Source: an uncultured Lachnospiraceae bacterium (lineage in GTDB: Bacteria > Bacillota > Clostridia > Lachnospirales > Lachnospiraceae). From it: DNA of 64,000 nucleotides. Positions 49,056 through 57,502 of the stretch are shown piece by piece (the first letter of the stretch is position 1; every line of letters begins with the position of its first letter). The notes below the pieces were generated by a model. It was not told the origin of the DNA. It was given only the letters and a program-made list of their open reading frames with translations, and made no database searches. The stretch is from positions 1 through 64,000 of the forward strand of contig CAMFDJ010000009.1 in the NCBI GenBank assembly GCA_945949085.1. The letters run 5' to 3'. The translations under genes and the position numbers were made by a program.

Positions 49056-50411
49056 TCAGTTCTTTGTTTGCTGTTTGTCTGCTGTTTTTGTCTGCCGGAA
49101 GAATTTTGCCATGGGGAATATCACAATGAAGCTGCAGATGATCCAGAGAACCGGTTCGCAGAAGCAGACTGCCGGATATCCCATTTTCGGCACAAACAGA
49201 AAGACAAAAACAGCTTTTCCGATCATTTCTGTCAAACTGCCGATGATGGGGATGATTTTCTGCCCGAGTCCCTGCAGGGTTGAGCGGAAAAAACAAAGCA
49301 CAGCCAAAAAGCAGTAAAACGGAAGATTGATATTGATTTTTAAATATTGCATGGCTGTAGAGAGGACATAAGTGTTGGAATTTGTGGTGATCAGACTGAT
49401 CAGCACTCTTCCGAACAGCCGGATGCCGACCATCGCAAGAAGCCCCCATATAAAAGCCAGTCCCAATGCCTTGCACAGACCTTCTTTGATACGATTCATT
49501 TTCCGTGCCCCAAAATTCTGGCTGGTAAAGGTGACAAGGGAAGTCGACATAGTTCCAAACGGCATCATACAGAGAGAACAGATTTTTCTGGCAGCAGTGT
49601 GTGCTGCAATGGTATCGGTACCCAGTGAGTTGATGCCGCTTTGCAGGACAATGGATCCGGTGGAGACAATGGAATACATCAGCGCCATTCCTGCACCGGA
49701 TGCGATCAGCTCAGAAACTGAGACACCTTTGGCGGTAAAATGCTTCCTTTTCACATGTAAAAGAGGGCATTTTTTTATGATATAAATCAAACAGACAATG
49801 ACCGAAATGATCTGCGCCAGCAACGTGGCAACGCCGGCACCCATGATACCCATATGAAGAACCCGGATGAAAAAAAGGTCAAACAGCAGATTCAGCATAG
49901 AGGAAATGGCAAGTGCGATCAGTGGAAAAACGCTGTTTCCAAGCGCACGAAGCGTGTTTGCGATCATATTGTAGGTCATCGTGACAACAATACCGAGTAT
50001 GATGACGCGCACATAGGATAGTGATTTGTCGAGGATGTCTGCCGGGGTATGTAAAGCGATCAGGGCAGGTCTGATACCGAGTAATAAGAGCGCGGTCAGC
50101 AAAACAGTCAGAAAAGCACAGACCAGGATGCCCTTGGCAATGACCTGTCTGACGCGCTCTTCATCCCGGGCTCCGAACGCGACGCCGGTCAGAATGGAAA
50201 AGCCAATGGTAAAACCATTGACTAAGCTGAATATCATTTCGACAATAGAAGAGGTTGCGCCGACAGCGGCAAGGTCATCAATGCCAAGTGTCCGGCCGAC
50301 AATCATCGTATCGCCAAAATTATAAAATTGTTGCAAAATGTTTCCCAGTAAAATGGGAAGGGAAAAGAGAAGTAATAATTTCAGGACAGGTCCCTTTGTC
50401 AAGTCTTTCAT
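49056..50411 (-). CDS. MATE-family efflux transporter
   Basis: A 451-residue protein with 12 membrane helices in two MatE halves (start GPVLKLLLLFSLPILLGNILQQFYNFGDTMIVGR, typical of DinF/VmrA-like exporters). It should expel cationic or hydrophobic compounds with sodium or proton exchange. GAGG lies about eight bases before the ATG. murG ends only 29 bases upstream, so the two genes may share a transcript. Confidence 0.93.
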   Translation of the reverse strand: MKDLTKGPVLKLLLLFSLPILLGNILQQFYNFGDTMIVGRTLGIDDLAAVGATSSIVEMIFSLVNGFTIGFSILTGVAFGARDEERVRQVIAKGILVCAFLTVLLTALLLLGIRPALIALHTPADILDKSLSYVRVIILGIVVTMTYNMIANTLRALGNSVFPLIALAISSMLNLLFDLFFIRVLHMGIMGAGVATLLAQIISVIVCLIYIIKKCPLLHVKRKHFTAKGVSVSELIASGAGMALMYSIVSTGSIVLQSGINSLGTDTIAAHTAARKICSLCMMPFGTMSTSLVTFTSQNFGARKMNRIKEGLCKALGLAFIWGLLAMVGIRLFGRVLISLITTNSNTYVLSTAMQYLKININLPFYCFLAVLCFFRSTLQGLGQKIIPIIGSLTEMIGKAVFVFLFVPKMGYPAVCFCEPVLWIICSFIVIFPMAKFFRQTKTADKQQTKN

Positions 50412-50440
50412 GATGGTATCCTCATAAAATGGTAATCACT

Positions 50441-51514
50441 TTATTCGTCCTGCTTGTTTGCAATCTGCTCAATCAGATCCACAATCCGGGTGGTGGCTCC
50501 AAGCTGGTCGCTCTTTTCCATGGCATCGATGTACTGCTGTCTGGTAAAGTACAGCTCATGCACCTTTTCCGTTAGGATATTTCCCTCGATGTCATCCTCC
50601 TCAAGGAGCATGGAAAAGCCCTGGGACTCAAAGGACTTGGCATTGAGTACCTGGTCACCGCGGCTTCCTGCGACAAGCGGAATCAGAAGATTCGGTTTTT
50701 TGAGTGCCAGAAGCTCACAGATGGCGTTGGCACCGGCGCGGCTGATCACGATGTCTGCCATGGCAAACAGATCCTTCAGCTCTGCCTTCACATATTCAAA
50801 CTGTTTGTAGCCCTTGGTATTGAGAAGAAGATTATCCACTTTGCCTTGTCCGCAGAGATGGACGATCTGGAAATCCTTTAGCAGATCAGGCAGAGCATCC
50901 CTGACGGCCTTGTTGACATTGGCTGCGCCGAGAGACCCGCCGATGACCATGATGACAGGCATGTTGGCGGTAAAACCACACAGATCCAGTCCTGCGAGCT
51001 TATTTCCCTTTGCCAGCTCTGCGCGGATGGGAGAGCCTGTCAGGACTGCCTTTTCGGCGGGGAGGAGCTGAAGTGTTTCCGGGAAGTTGCAACAGACCTT
51101 AGTTGCCACCGGAATGCAGAGCTTATTGGCAAGTCCCGGTGTCATATCGGACTCGTGGATGATACAGGGAATCTTCAGCGCTGCTGCCGCGCGGACCACC
51201 GGGACGGAGACAAAGCCGCCTTTGCTGAATACAACATCGGGAGCAATTTCTTTTAAAATACGTTTGGCCTCTCCAAAGCCCTTGATGACGCGGAAGGGAT
51301 CGGTGAAATTCTTGACATCAAAGTAACGGCGGAGCTTTCCTGTAGCAATGCCGTAATAGGGCACATCAAAATCTGCCATCAGTTTCTTTTCGATTCCCTC
51401 ATAGGAACCGATGTAGGAGACCTCATAGCCAAGCTTCTTAAGCTTTGGCAAGAGAGCAATGTTTGGAGTTACATGGCCTGCGGTCCCGCCGCCGGTAAGC
51501 ACAATTTTTTTCAT
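50441..51514 (-). CDS. murG: UDP-GlcNAc:lipid I N-acetylglucosaminyltransferase MurG
   Basis: A 357-residue GT28 glycosyltransferase making lipid II at the inner face of the membrane. It has the N-terminal TGGGTAGHVTPNIAL loop, FSKGGFVSVPV, GGSLGA near 180, and the C-terminal donor-binding SRAGANAICELLAL with LIPLV. It stands apart from a dcw cluster here, next to a small TSCPD gene and a MATE transporter. There is no obvious terminator between murG and MATE. Confidence 0.96.
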   Translation of the reverse strand: MKKIVLTGGGTAGHVTPNIALLPKLKKLGYEVSYIGSYEGIEKKLMADFDVPYYGIATGKLRRYFDVKNFTDPFRVIKGFGEAKRILKEIAPDVVFSKGGFVSVPVVRAAAALKIPCIIHESDMTPGLANKLCIPVATKVCCNFPETLQLLPAEKAVLTGSPIRAELAKGNKLAGLDLCGFTANMPVIMVIGGSLGAANVNKAVRDALPDLLKDFQIVHLCGQGKVDNLLLNTKGYKQFEYVKAELKDLFAMADIVISRAGANAICELLALKKPNLLIPLVAGSRGDQVLNAKSFESQGFSMLLEEDDIEGNILTEKVHELYFTRQQYIDAMEKSDQLGATTRIVDLIEQIANKQDE

Positions 51515-51584
51515 AGATAAATGTCTTCTTTCATATTTTTATAATGCAAAGTACATAACACAACAAAGGCTGATGTCAATCAGT

Positions 51585-51821
51585 CTATAACAATGTCTTC
51601 AGCGCCTGTGCAAGCTGATCCGGACAGGAGGTGCTTTTAAAGCCACATCGTATGCCGTCGAGGCGGGCGATGACATCCTCCACCTTCATTCCTTTTACCA
51701 GTGCACCGATGCCCTGCAGATTACCGTGACATCCGCCCTGAAAGCTGACGGACTGTACAATGCCGTTTTCTACCTGTATGTCGATTGCCTGGGAGCAGAC
51801 TCCCTTTGTTTTATAGATCAT
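51585..51821 (-). CDS. TSCPD-domain protein
   Basis: A 78-residue protein of the TIGR03905 type, with the naming motif TSCPDQLAQAL near the C-terminus and cysteines in CSQAID, GGCHGN and IRCGFKS. TSCPD domains are also found at the end of B12-dependent ribonucleotide reductases; stand-alone forms have no settled role. It lies 70 bases ahead of murG on the same strand and may be co-transcribed. Confidence 0.85.
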   Translation of the reverse strand: MIYKTKGVCSQAIDIQVENGIVQSVSFQGGCHGNLQGIGALVKGMKVEDVIARLDGIRCGFKSTSCPDQLAQALKTLL

Positions 51822-51833
51822 TTTTTACCTCTT

Positions 51834-51859
51834 TCTTTCCTGCTATTCTTTCCTGCTAT
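51834..51859. repeat. 13-bp tandem duplication before the TSCPD gene
   Basis: TCTTTCCTGCTAT occurs twice in tandem (51834-51846, 51847-51859). On the minus strand each copy contains an AGGAAAGA, a Shine-Dalgarno-like string. The rest of the gap to 52210 is AT-rich and holds no gene that I can support. Confidence 0.5.
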
Positions 51860-52210
51860 GTATGATAGGATTGTGTGACGACCCGGCTTTGATCAAACGG
51901 TCCGGTTTTGCCCATTTCGGCACCGGGGCGTTACATCAAAAATAATATAGCACACTCTCTTCTGATAAAAAAGAGTATTTTGCCAATCCTGCAAAAAGTC
52001 CCATAAAAACAGATAGAAAGAATATGCCGGAATATTGCAATGCAGAAATTTCTTTGCTAAACTGAAACTGTTTGCGGCGTTCTGCGATATGGCAGGTACA
52101 AATAAAGCAGGCAAAAACAGCAAATTATGGCAACAGAGACAGCCGAGATAAAATAAGAGTCATGAAAGAATAAGAAAGAAAGACAGAGTCGTGGCAGGAG
52201 GAAAACAGAC

Positions 52211-53170
52211 ATGAAGATTGCGGTTTTGGAGCGGAACAGTGTGGGAACGGACATTCCCGTTTCCTGTTATGAAGATTTTGGAGAAGTGACCTATTTCAGA
52301 AATACTGTGGAGGCAGACACAGCGGAGCATGTGGCAGATGCCGATATTGTCATTGCCAACAAGGCGCCGCTGAATGAGGCGACACTAAAAGAATGCCCCA
52401 ATGTTAAGCTCATCTGTGAGTTTGCCACCGGCTTTGACAATGTGGATCTTGCCTACTGCAAGAGCCGTGGTATCAAGGTGGCAAATGTCAAGGATTATTC
52501 CACACCGGCAGTAGCGCAGCACACCTTTGCGCTGGCACTTTACCTGATGGAGCATCTGCCCGCCTATGATACGTATGTAAAAGGCGGCGCCTATGGTGCG
52601 CAGGACAGATTTTCCAATTTTGATCTGCCGTTTGCAGAGCTTGCAGGAAAGACCTGGGGTATCATCGGCATGGGAAATATCGGCAGGATGGTTGCAAAGA
52701 TTGCGACAGCATTCGGTTGCAACGTGATTTTCCATTCTGTGACGGGAAAAAGCACTGTGACAGAGTATGAGCAGGTCTCCAAGGAGGAGCTTTTGGCGCG
52801 CAGTGATGTATTGTCTGTTCACTGTCCTCTGTCCGAGCTGACAAGGAATCTGATCGACGCAGCGGCGCTTTCGCAGATGAAAAAGACAGCCATTCTGATC
52901 AATGTCGCAAGAGGACCGGTCGTAGATAATGATGCGCTTTATGAGGCACTTGTGAATGGAACGATTGCGGCAGCAGGGCTTGACGTATTGCGCGAGGAAC
53001 CGATCCGCGAGAGCAATCCATTAAGCAGACTAAAGGATTCCAATCGCCTGATCATCACGCCGCATATGGCATGGGCTTCTACCGAGGCAAGAATCCGGCT
53101 GGTGGATGAGGTGTACAAAAATATCGAAGCCTTTTTGAAGGGTGAGGACAGGAATATCGTGAATCCATGA
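52211..53170 (+). CDS. D-2-hydroxyacid dehydrogenase
   Basis: A 319-residue NAD-dependent dehydrogenase. Catalytic-domain halves flank a Rossmann part with GIIGMGNIGRMVA (about 151-163), then NVARGPVVDNDAL (Arg), an acid in DVLREEP and the catalytic His in ITPHMAWAS. It reduces a 2-oxoacid to a D-2-hydroxyacid (glycerate, lactate or isocaproate-type substrates); which one cannot be told. AGGAGG precedes the ATG. A thioesterase follows after 123 bases. Confidence 0.9.
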   Translation: MKIAVLERNSVGTDIPVSCYEDFGEVTYFRNTVEADTAEHVADADIVIANKAPLNEATLKECPNVKLICEFATGFDNVDLAYCKSRGIKVANVKDYSTPAVAQHTFALALYLMEHLPAYDTYVKGGAYGAQDRFSNFDLPFAELAGKTWGIIGMGNIGRMVAKIATAFGCNVIFHSVTGKSTVTEYEQVSKEELLARSDVLSVHCPLSELTRNLIDAAALSQMKKTAILINVARGPVVDNDALYEALVNGTIAAAGLDVLREEPIRESNPLSRLKDSNRLIITPHMAWASTEARIRLVDEVYKNIEAFLKGEDRNIVNP

Positions 53171-53293
53171 TCTAATCTGCTTTGTTCCGGACAAACAGAA
53201 CGAAGCGAAAAGAAACAAAGATGATTCGCACCGCGAATTGTATGGCGGATATCAGAAACGGGATAAGGTGCGAAGGAAAACAGGTAACAGGAA

Positions 53294-53704
53294 ATGATAG
53301 AATTTGACAAATTGATCGAAGTGACATTGGCAAGAAATCCCTTTTGCCATTTGCTTGGAATGGAGCTTTTAAAAGCAGAGGAAGGGTATGCCTATGGCAG
53401 GCTTCCCGTAAAAAACGATTTGATGAATATGTACGGCAGTGTGCATGGAGGAGCGAGCTATGCACTTGCAGACACCATGGGCGGCATTGCTGCCACCACG
53501 TATGGCAATTATGTGCTGACAGTGGAAGGAAAAATGAATTATCTGCTTCAGATCAGAGATACGAATTACCTGTACTGCGAGGCAAAGGTGGTGCGACAGG
53601 GAAGAACCATCGGCGTCTACCAGATCACCTTTACCGATGATGCCGGCAACGTGGTGGCAAATGCCGATTTTACCTATTTCCGTCTGAAGCAGAAGGTAGA
53701 ATAG
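53294..53704 (+). CDS. PaaI-type hotdog-fold thioesterase
   Basis: A 136-residue protein with the hotdog core: NMYGSVHGGASYALADTMGG (His-Gly-Gly-like helix start) and GKMNYLLQIRDTNYLYCEAKVVRQGRTIG. Relatives hydrolyse aryl-CoA or acyl-CoA esters. Thioesters made by IorAB/PaaK 17 kb away are possible substrates, but linkage is not shown. ACAGGTAACAGGA stands before the ATG. Confidence 0.88.
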   Translation: MIEFDKLIEVTLARNPFCHLLGMELLKAEEGYAYGRLPVKNDLMNMYGSVHGGASYALADTMGGIAATTYGNYVLTVEGKMNYLLQIRDTNYLYCEAKVVRQGRTIGVYQITFTDDAGNVVANADFTYFRLKQKVE

Positions 53705-53715
53705 CGGGGAGCAGA

Positions 53716-54492
53716 TCAGCGGCGTATTTCACGTACATCATCAAAGTCCCAGGCATGGATATTGACTTCCACAACGCCTGTTCCGCAGTATTCGCAGAAC
53801 TTGGCACCCAGATTTGTGATAGGAGCGCCGCAGTTCGGACAGTTGACGCCAAGCGCACTGTTAGCGATATGTTCGTCTGCAAGCAGACTGCGATTTTGGA
53901 TATAGACAAGATCAATTTCATATTTGGACTGGTAGAGCACGTCCTTGCTGCCACTCACAATTTGATGCGTGACGTCGTCGGTAACATATTGATAGTATTG
54001 TACAGAAGACTGGAAGGTGATGATACATCTTCCGTCTTTTTTTGTGTAATTACTAAGTTCCGTGCGATGTACCTTAATGGAATCAAAATGCGGTTTTTGC
54101 GATTTGGTTTTCCAAATGTTGATGGTATTTTCCAGCTTATTTTTCAGCTCGGAGTTTCCTTCTGTCAAAGCGCCTACATCAAAGGTTGCAAGCCCAAGCA
54201 AAAAAGATGTCAGTACATTGACGGCTTTTGTCTTCATCTCATCATAGGAAAAATCCGGGAAATCCTTTGTGATTCGCGGCAGATAAAGACTTGTCATGGC
54301 AGATACGGATTTCGGTGTTGTGGCATATTCCGATTCGATGGTATCAAAGCCTTCCTTCAGACTGTCTGTACCGAATACCTGTCTGGAGAATTCCCGCGTT
54401 TTCTTTTTCAAATAATAGACGCCATAGTAAATGAGACCGATAATGATCAAAATCAGAACCAGACCGATAATGGTTGTTATATTGAATTTCAT
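53716..54492 (-). CDS. Membrane-anchored zinc-ribbon protein (YdjG-like partner of SPFH)
   Basis: A 258-residue protein: one N-terminal membrane helix (about 7-25), a mixed alpha/beta domain with Tim44/NTF2-like style (about 45-215), and a C-terminal zinc ribbon CPNCG-x12-CEYCG followed by a short tail. GGAGG is five bases ahead of ATG 54492; the longer frame to 54543 has none. It lies directly downstream of an SPFH-zinc-ribbon gene; the pair resembles YdjG and YdjI of Bacillus subtilis, which recruit PspA to stressed membranes. No pspA gene is adjacent, so this is inference. Confidence 0.7.
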   Translation of the reverse strand: MKFNITTIIGLVLILIIIGLIYYGVYYLKKKTREFSRQVFGTDSLKEGFDTIESEYATTPKSVSAMTSLYLPRITKDFPDFSYDEMKTKAVNVLTSFLLGLATFDVGALTEGNSELKNKLENTINIWKTKSQKPHFDSIKVHRTELSNYTKKDGRCIITFQSSVQYYQYVTDDVTHQIVSGSKDVLYQSKYEIDLVYIQNRSLLADEHIANSALGVNCPNCGAPITNLGAKFCEYCGTGVVEVNIHAWDFDDVREIRR

Positions 54493-54586
54493 GGTTTCCT
54501 CCGTTTCGTCAAACGTTTCGGGGCATATCTGCCTATGACACAAAAGCCTGTAAAGCTTTGCAAAGATAGGAAATAAGCCCAGGTAG

Positions 54587-54635
54587 AAAAAGAACTGCCA
54601 TGCATGGAATCATAAGATGCCGATACATGGCAGTT
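54587..54635 (-). terminator. Terminator of the SPFH gene
   Basis: On the minus strand AACTGCCATG (54626-54635) pairs perfectly with CATGGCAGTT (54593-54602), with additional pairing in the loop, then a CTTTTTCT tract. It divides the SPFH gene from the zinc-ribbon gene after it. Confidence 0.75.
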
Positions 54636-54681
54636 ACATGATTTTTATGTAGCGATAGCTTGTGGAAAAGCGTGTTTTTTC

Positions 54682-56085
54682 TTACTGAACGATATCTGCA
54701 TCGTTGAACGGATCGCCGCATTCCGGACAGAATTTCGGTGGATTGTGCGGATCCTTCGGTTCCCAGCCACACTTATCACATTTGTAGACAGGTTCTCCGG
54801 CAGGCTTTTTGCCACCGCACTCTGCACAGAATTTGCCTTTGTTCTGCGTCTGGCACGTAGGGCAGATCCATCCGTCGGCTGTCTGTTCCTCCGGTTTTCT
54901 AGCACCACATTCCGCACAGAATTTTCCGGTATTGCCGGTTGCACCGCATCCGCAGGTCCAGCCTTCTGCTGCCGGAGCCGGAGCGGGAGCTGCCTGCTGC
55001 GGCGCAGCGGGCTGCGCAAAACCGCCGGGAGCCTGTGCATAAGCATTCTGCATAGTATTCTGTGGCTGACCCTGACCCATGCCAAATAACGTATTGGCAT
55101 TCATGCCGCCTGCCATATTTGCCATGTTCATGCCGGCAAATGCCATCATAGGTCCTGTAGAAGTATTGGAAGCAGCTGCTTTCATAGCTTCTGCCTGCGC
55201 GCCAACAAGCGTTGCGGCAGCCATATTGGGGTTGCGCAGAACTGCAGCTTTTTGCAGCTCCTTGATCATTGCTTCGTCTTCCTCGGAAGCCTTGACTGTA
55301 TTGACACCGAAGGAAGCAACTTCAATTCCTCTTGTATTTGCCCATTTCTCTGACAGGATCTCATTGAGTGCATCTGCAATCTCTGTGGTATGATTTGTCA
55401 GCGCGCTGTAGCGGATGCCCATCTCACTGATCTTACCAAATGCAGGCTGCAGTGCGGTCAGAAGCTCTGACTTGAGCTGGCTGTCTAATTTATCTCTTGT
55501 GTAGGAGTCAACGACATTACCGCATACATTGGTGTAGAACAAAAGCGGATCTGTGATCTTATAAGAATATTCGCCGTTACAACGAATGGAAATATCCACG
55601 TCAAGTCCGATATTGGCGTCTACCACACGGAACGGAACCGGATTCATGGTACCGTATTTATTGCCGAGGATCTCCTTTGTGTTGACATAGTAAATTCTCT
55701 GATCCTTTGCGGTGTCTCCGCCGAAGGTGAAACGCTTACCGATCAAGGAGAAGGTATTTTTGATATTTTCACCCAGGGAGCCATAGAAGATACTGGGCTC
55801 TGTGGAAGTATCGTAGACAAATTCGCCGGGTTCGGCGCAGACCTCTGCAACCTTTCCCTGATCCACGATCAGCATACACTGACCTTCGTTGATTGCGATG
55901 ATGGAACCGTTTGTAATGATGTTGCTTTCCCCTTTTGTGTTACTTGTACCGCGCTTGTCACTGACACGCTTCTGACCCTTCTGTACCAGTACATTTGTGT
56001 CCAGAGAATCGCAGTAGAAGTACTCGCGCCACTGGTCAGCCATTGCTGAACCGGCAGCATTTGTTAATGCTCTGATTAATCCCAT
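54682..56085 (-). CDS. SPFH-domain protein with three C-terminal zinc ribbons (YdjI-like)
   Basis: A 467-residue protein of the virion-core/SPFH class. Residues about 30-290 form the SPFH domain (FGGDTAKDQRIYYVNTKEI; VDISIRCNGEYSYKITDP; IEVASFGVNTVKAS). A Gly/Met/Ala/Pro/Gln-rich linker (about 310-385) leads to three zinc ribbons with CGCG/CAEC, CPTC/CAEC and CDKC/CPEC knuckles. There is no signal peptide. AGGAGG precedes ATG 56085. SPFH proteins scaffold membrane microdomains. A following membrane zinc-ribbon protein is the probable partner. Confidence 0.85.
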   Translation of the reverse strand: MGLIRALTNAAGSAMADQWREYFYCDSLDTNVLVQKGQKRVSDKRGTSNTKGESNIITNGSIIAINEGQCMLIVDQGKVAEVCAEPGEFVYDTSTEPSIFYGSLGENIKNTFSLIGKRFTFGGDTAKDQRIYYVNTKEILGNKYGTMNPVPFRVVDANIGLDVDISIRCNGEYSYKITDPLLFYTNVCGNVVDSYTRDKLDSQLKSELLTALQPAFGKISEMGIRYSALTNHTTEIADALNEILSEKWANTRGIEVASFGVNTVKASEEDEAMIKELQKAAVLRNPNMAAATLVGAQAEAMKAAASNTSTGPMMAFAGMNMANMAGGMNANTLFGMGQGQPQNTMQNAYAQAPGGFAQPAAPQQAAPAPAPAAEGWTCGCGATGNTGKFCAECGARKPEEQTADGWICPTCQTQNKGKFCAECGGKKPAGEPVYKCDKCGWEPKDPHNPPKFCPECGDPFNDADIVQ

Positions 56086-56212
56086 GATGTTCCTCCTTTT
56101 GTTTGTTGTGTGTGAGTGAGCGAAAAAACCCACTTACCTCATCTTTATGTGAGAAGTATACCGGCTATGCAAAAAAGCAGTGGTATCTTCTTAGAACCTG
56201 TCTGTGATCTGT

Positions 56213-57289
56213 TTAAATAACAGAAACAATCTTGGCATTTTTATACTGTGTCAGGTCAATAAACTTATCCCCGCATTTGATCGTAGGGCGGGAAAGGTTT
56301 TCCGGATGAATAAAGATGACTTCTCCTTCCAGTCCGTTGCTTAATCTGACGCGCTGTCCGATAAAAGAATTGCTGATATTTCGCAAAAAGGTCAGAATGA
56401 TATCAGCGTCGTATTTCTCAAAGCCTTCCTCCTCAAACTGGTCAATGACATCGAAGGGGCAGAAGGGCTCGCGGTAAGCTCTCGGACTTGTCATGGCATC
56501 ATAAATATCCGCCACTGTGACAAGCTTTGCAAAGCGGGAGATTTTATCTCCGGTAAAGCCGTACGGGTAACCGCTTCCATCGTTTTTTTCATGATGCATC
56601 AGTGCGGCATTTTTGACCTCCTCGGGCAGCCCTGCCTTATCCAGAATATTGTAGCCGTCTATGGGGTGACGCTTGATGGCGATAAACTCCGTCTTGGAAA
56701 GAGGACCGGCTTTTGTCAGGATGGCTTCCGGAATGCGTGTCTTACCGATATCGGCAAACAGTCCGCAGGAGGTAGCCAGTACGCGGTCATTCTCATTCAT
56801 ATTCAGCCAGCCGGCCAGAATATTACAAATCATGGAAACACTGATACAGTGGGCATAGGTAGAATCATCAAATTCGCGCATGCCAAGGAGCATATCCATC
56901 AGACTGATGGAGCTGCCTTTGCTGCTCTCAATCAGAGAGAGCGTCTGGGACAAGAGATTTTCTGCATCCATATTGGAGTTCAGATCCACGATACGGTTCA
57001 TACCGATGCGCAGCGTATCCACATTTTTTTCAAAGCGGGAACGAAATGCTGCAAAATCCGGATTTGCTTTGATCCGGTCCACGTAGGAGTCCTGCTGCCG
57101 GGCAGGCGGTGTGACGGCAGACATCTCATCCTCCACGCGGATGGAATAGATGGCGAAGGATGTCAGTTTTTCAATTGTGCTGTCCGATAGGATCACTTTT
57201 TTGGGGACGATCAGCTGGCCGTTGATGGCATAAATGTCCTCGGCTGTGATCATGCCGGGCTGTAAATTCCGAACCAATATTTTCTGCAT
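56213..57289 (-). CDS. HD-GYP-domain protein with altered HD motif
   Basis: A 358-residue protein. Residues about 1-60 resemble the N-terminal part of two-domain HD-GYPs (LQPGMITAEDIYAINGQLIVPK); the HD-GYP core spans about 140-300: first His in YAHCIS (H147), then ADIGK at 179-183 where HDIGK is usual, HPIDGYNIL, HHEKNDGSGYPYG (GYP present) and ADIYDAM. So the key HD His is Ala179. A C-terminal PilZ-like or SH3-like tail follows. Active forms hydrolyse cyclic di-GMP; this one may be altered or only bind it. The start is ATG 57289 after AAAGGGTGGGC. Confidence 0.85.
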   Translation of the reverse strand: MQKILVRNLQPGMITAEDIYAINGQLIVPKKVILSDSTIEKLTSFAIYSIRVEDEMSAVTPPARQQDSYVDRIKANPDFAAFRSRFEKNVDTLRIGMNRIVDLNSNMDAENLLSQTLSLIESSKGSSISLMDMLLGMREFDDSTYAHCISVSMICNILAGWLNMNENDRVLATSCGLFADIGKTRIPEAILTKAGPLSKTEFIAIKRHPIDGYNILDKAGLPEEVKNAALMHHEKNDGSGYPYGFTGDKISRFAKLVTVADIYDAMTSPRAYREPFCPFDVIDQFEEEGFEKYDADIILTFLRNISNSFIGQRVRLSNGLEGEVIFIHPENLSRPTIKCGDKFIDLTQYKNAKIVSVI

Positions 57290-57338
57290 ATGCCCACCCT
57301 TTTCCTTACCTGAAAAAATAGTTGCAATCACTACATTC

Positions 57339-57367
57339 AGTATAGAAGAAATCCAATTTACTGTCAA
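57339..57367 (-). promoter_or_regulatory. Promoter of the HD-GYP gene
   Basis: On the minus strand: perfect TTGACA (57362-57367), a 17-base spacer, TATACT (57339-57344), 50 bases ahead of the gene. Confidence 0.8.
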
Positions 57368-57411
57368 TGAAATGTGGTGGTAAGATGTGTGCAATTTTGG
57401 ACATTTTACAG

Positions 57412-57462
57412 AGATTTTACTGCGTGTAAAATCTTGTAACCCGAATTATGTCATGGTATAGT
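57412..57462 (+). promoter_or_regulatory. Promoter of the CAP-domain gene with adjoining inverted repeat
   Basis: TTGTAA (57434-57439), a 17-base spacer, TATAGT (57457-57462). AGATTTTAC (57412-57420) and GTAAAATCT (57426-57434) form a perfect 9-base inverted repeat that touches the -35 box, suggesting an operator. Confidence 0.65.
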
Positions 57463-57502
57463 AAAATCAGTGATTACTATGATCCGGAGGGGGTTTTCGC
57501 AG

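Noticed and set aside
57290..57502. Cyclic di-GMP riboswitch before the HD-GYP or CAP gene
   Set aside because: No GEMM-type conserved core; the hairpin seen is a simple inverted repeat at the promoter.
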